Shown: positions 63,501-64,000 of the stretch, piece after piece
How the letters are laid out: every line of letters begins with the position of its first letter
How positions within the stretch are numbered: the stretch's first letter is position 1
Source of the DNA: Nymphaea colorata
Taxonomy: Eukaryota > Streptophyta > Magnoliopsida > Nymphaeales > Nymphaeaceae
DNA length: 64,000 nt
Reading direction: 5' to 3'
Assembly: GCF_008831285.2 (NCBI RefSeq)
Contig: NC_045148.1
Coordinates: forward strand, 23,006,283 to 23,070,282
Program-made: the position numbers and the translations under genes
The notes under the pieces: generated by a model
Databases searched by the model: none
What the model was told of the DNA's origin: nothing
Seen by the model: the letters and a program-made list of their open reading frames with translations, nothing else

Positions 63501-64000
63501 GGATGTCAAATTCTATGTTGATGTCAGACAAAGTATTTGAACTGGAGGTGATTGAGTTTTCTCTAGTAAGTGAATCCATATTTGCATTTGTTTTTGCCAT
63601 ATGTTGACCAAGATGAAAGTGCAAGCAAGGATGACCAGATGATGATCAGTAAATAACCACATAGCGGTCAATAAGAGACCAAGATCATGCACAAAGAAAA
63701 AGTTCTTAGAGGTCTGATACCATAATAAAATCAAAACTTCATATGGTGGAAAACAAAGCACAAGTAAAACAGACTGAAATAGGTATTAGAGCAAAACAGA
63801 AAGCACAAACACATGCGATGGAGAGGCTAAAATAGCACTTCCTTGGTTACTAAACTCTTATAGTGTGCAAGAAGTTTGTTGAGAAGAATCAAATGATATC
63901 TGTCCTAATTACAGAAAGTGCCTTTATAAACAATTAATAAAACTATTATTTGCTTTTTACAATTAAATTTATCTGCTAGTAATGATCCTTATCTTAATAG
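63500..64000 (-). mobile_element. 5' end of another minus-strand LTR element, cut by the window edge
   Basis: Minus strand TGGTATCAGACC at 63,722-63,711 is a primer-binding-site-like sequence. Downstream (minus) about 110 bases later an ATG opens MAKTNANMDSLTRENSITSS, then NTLSDIN, the kind of polar start seen in copia Gag, and stops at about 63,490. Upstream of the site (63,723 to the window end) is a candidate LTR with a TTTATAAAGG TATA-like word (minus, near 63,930). The LTR end is not a clean CA, so the call is tentative. Confidence 0.45.

Noticed and set aside
1-64000. tRNA or rRNA genes
   Set aside because: No stretch with tRNA-like A and B boxes plus a cloverleaf, and no rRNA core sequence, was noticed on reading; the tRNA-related matches are retrotransposon primer-binding sites. 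A covariance-model scan would be decisive.

Overview
The window looks like nuclear DNA of a flowering plant. It is AT-rich and full of TC/TA microsatellites. It holds several Ty1/copia LTR retrotransposons primed by a TGGTATCAGAGC-type (initiator tRNA-Met) site, TIR elements with 8-bp target duplications, LINE fragments and a CC-NB-ARC-LRR (CNL) resistance-gene relic. The species cannot be named from the sequence. No intact host protein-coding gene was found: every recognisable reading frame is broken, truncated or part of a mobile element.

Layout. 0.5-5.8 kb: a minus-strand copia element (element A) lacking its integrase core, with a GC-rich leader and an unusual array of ACCGGT-like palindromes. 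6.65-9.48 kb: a 2.8-kb TIR-bounded element carrying several exons of an HBS1-like translational GTPase, frameshifted. 10.25-13.64 kb: a CNL disease-resistance pseudogene; a truncated NB-ARC relative lies at 15.97-16.80 kb between clusters of TCAGTAA/TTACTGA repeats that resemble CACTA subterminal repeats. 18-33 kb: mostly repeats, namely long TC/TA microsatellites, a 0.85-kb duplicated block (21.6 and 26.5 kb), a 186-bp MITE with an 8-bp target duplication, a 0.5-kb foldback array of a TTATCTCATAC motif, a copia relic and two unidentified short reading frames.

33.6-49.4 kb and 51.5-61.9 kb are two direct paralogous copies of one segment. Each contains a minus-strand copia element of the same family (B), a flanking fragment with a TATA box (S) and a downstream fragment with a short candidate first exon (T). 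Copy 1 (B1) was split by a nested copia element (C, 37,462-42,869) with two LTRs and a GAATA target duplication, and has an extra 3.4-kb block. In copy 2 (B2) the S-LTR-gag part is inverted, with an exact 36-bp inverted repeat at the two breakpoints. Copy 2 was also entered by an integrase-less copia element (D) and by a MITE. 62.4-63.1 kb: LINE fragments. At the right edge the start of another minus-strand LTR element runs out of the window.

The regions do not form a pathway. The value of the window is its layered history: gene decay, transposon capture, nested insertion, duplication and inversion can largely be put in order from the sequence alone.
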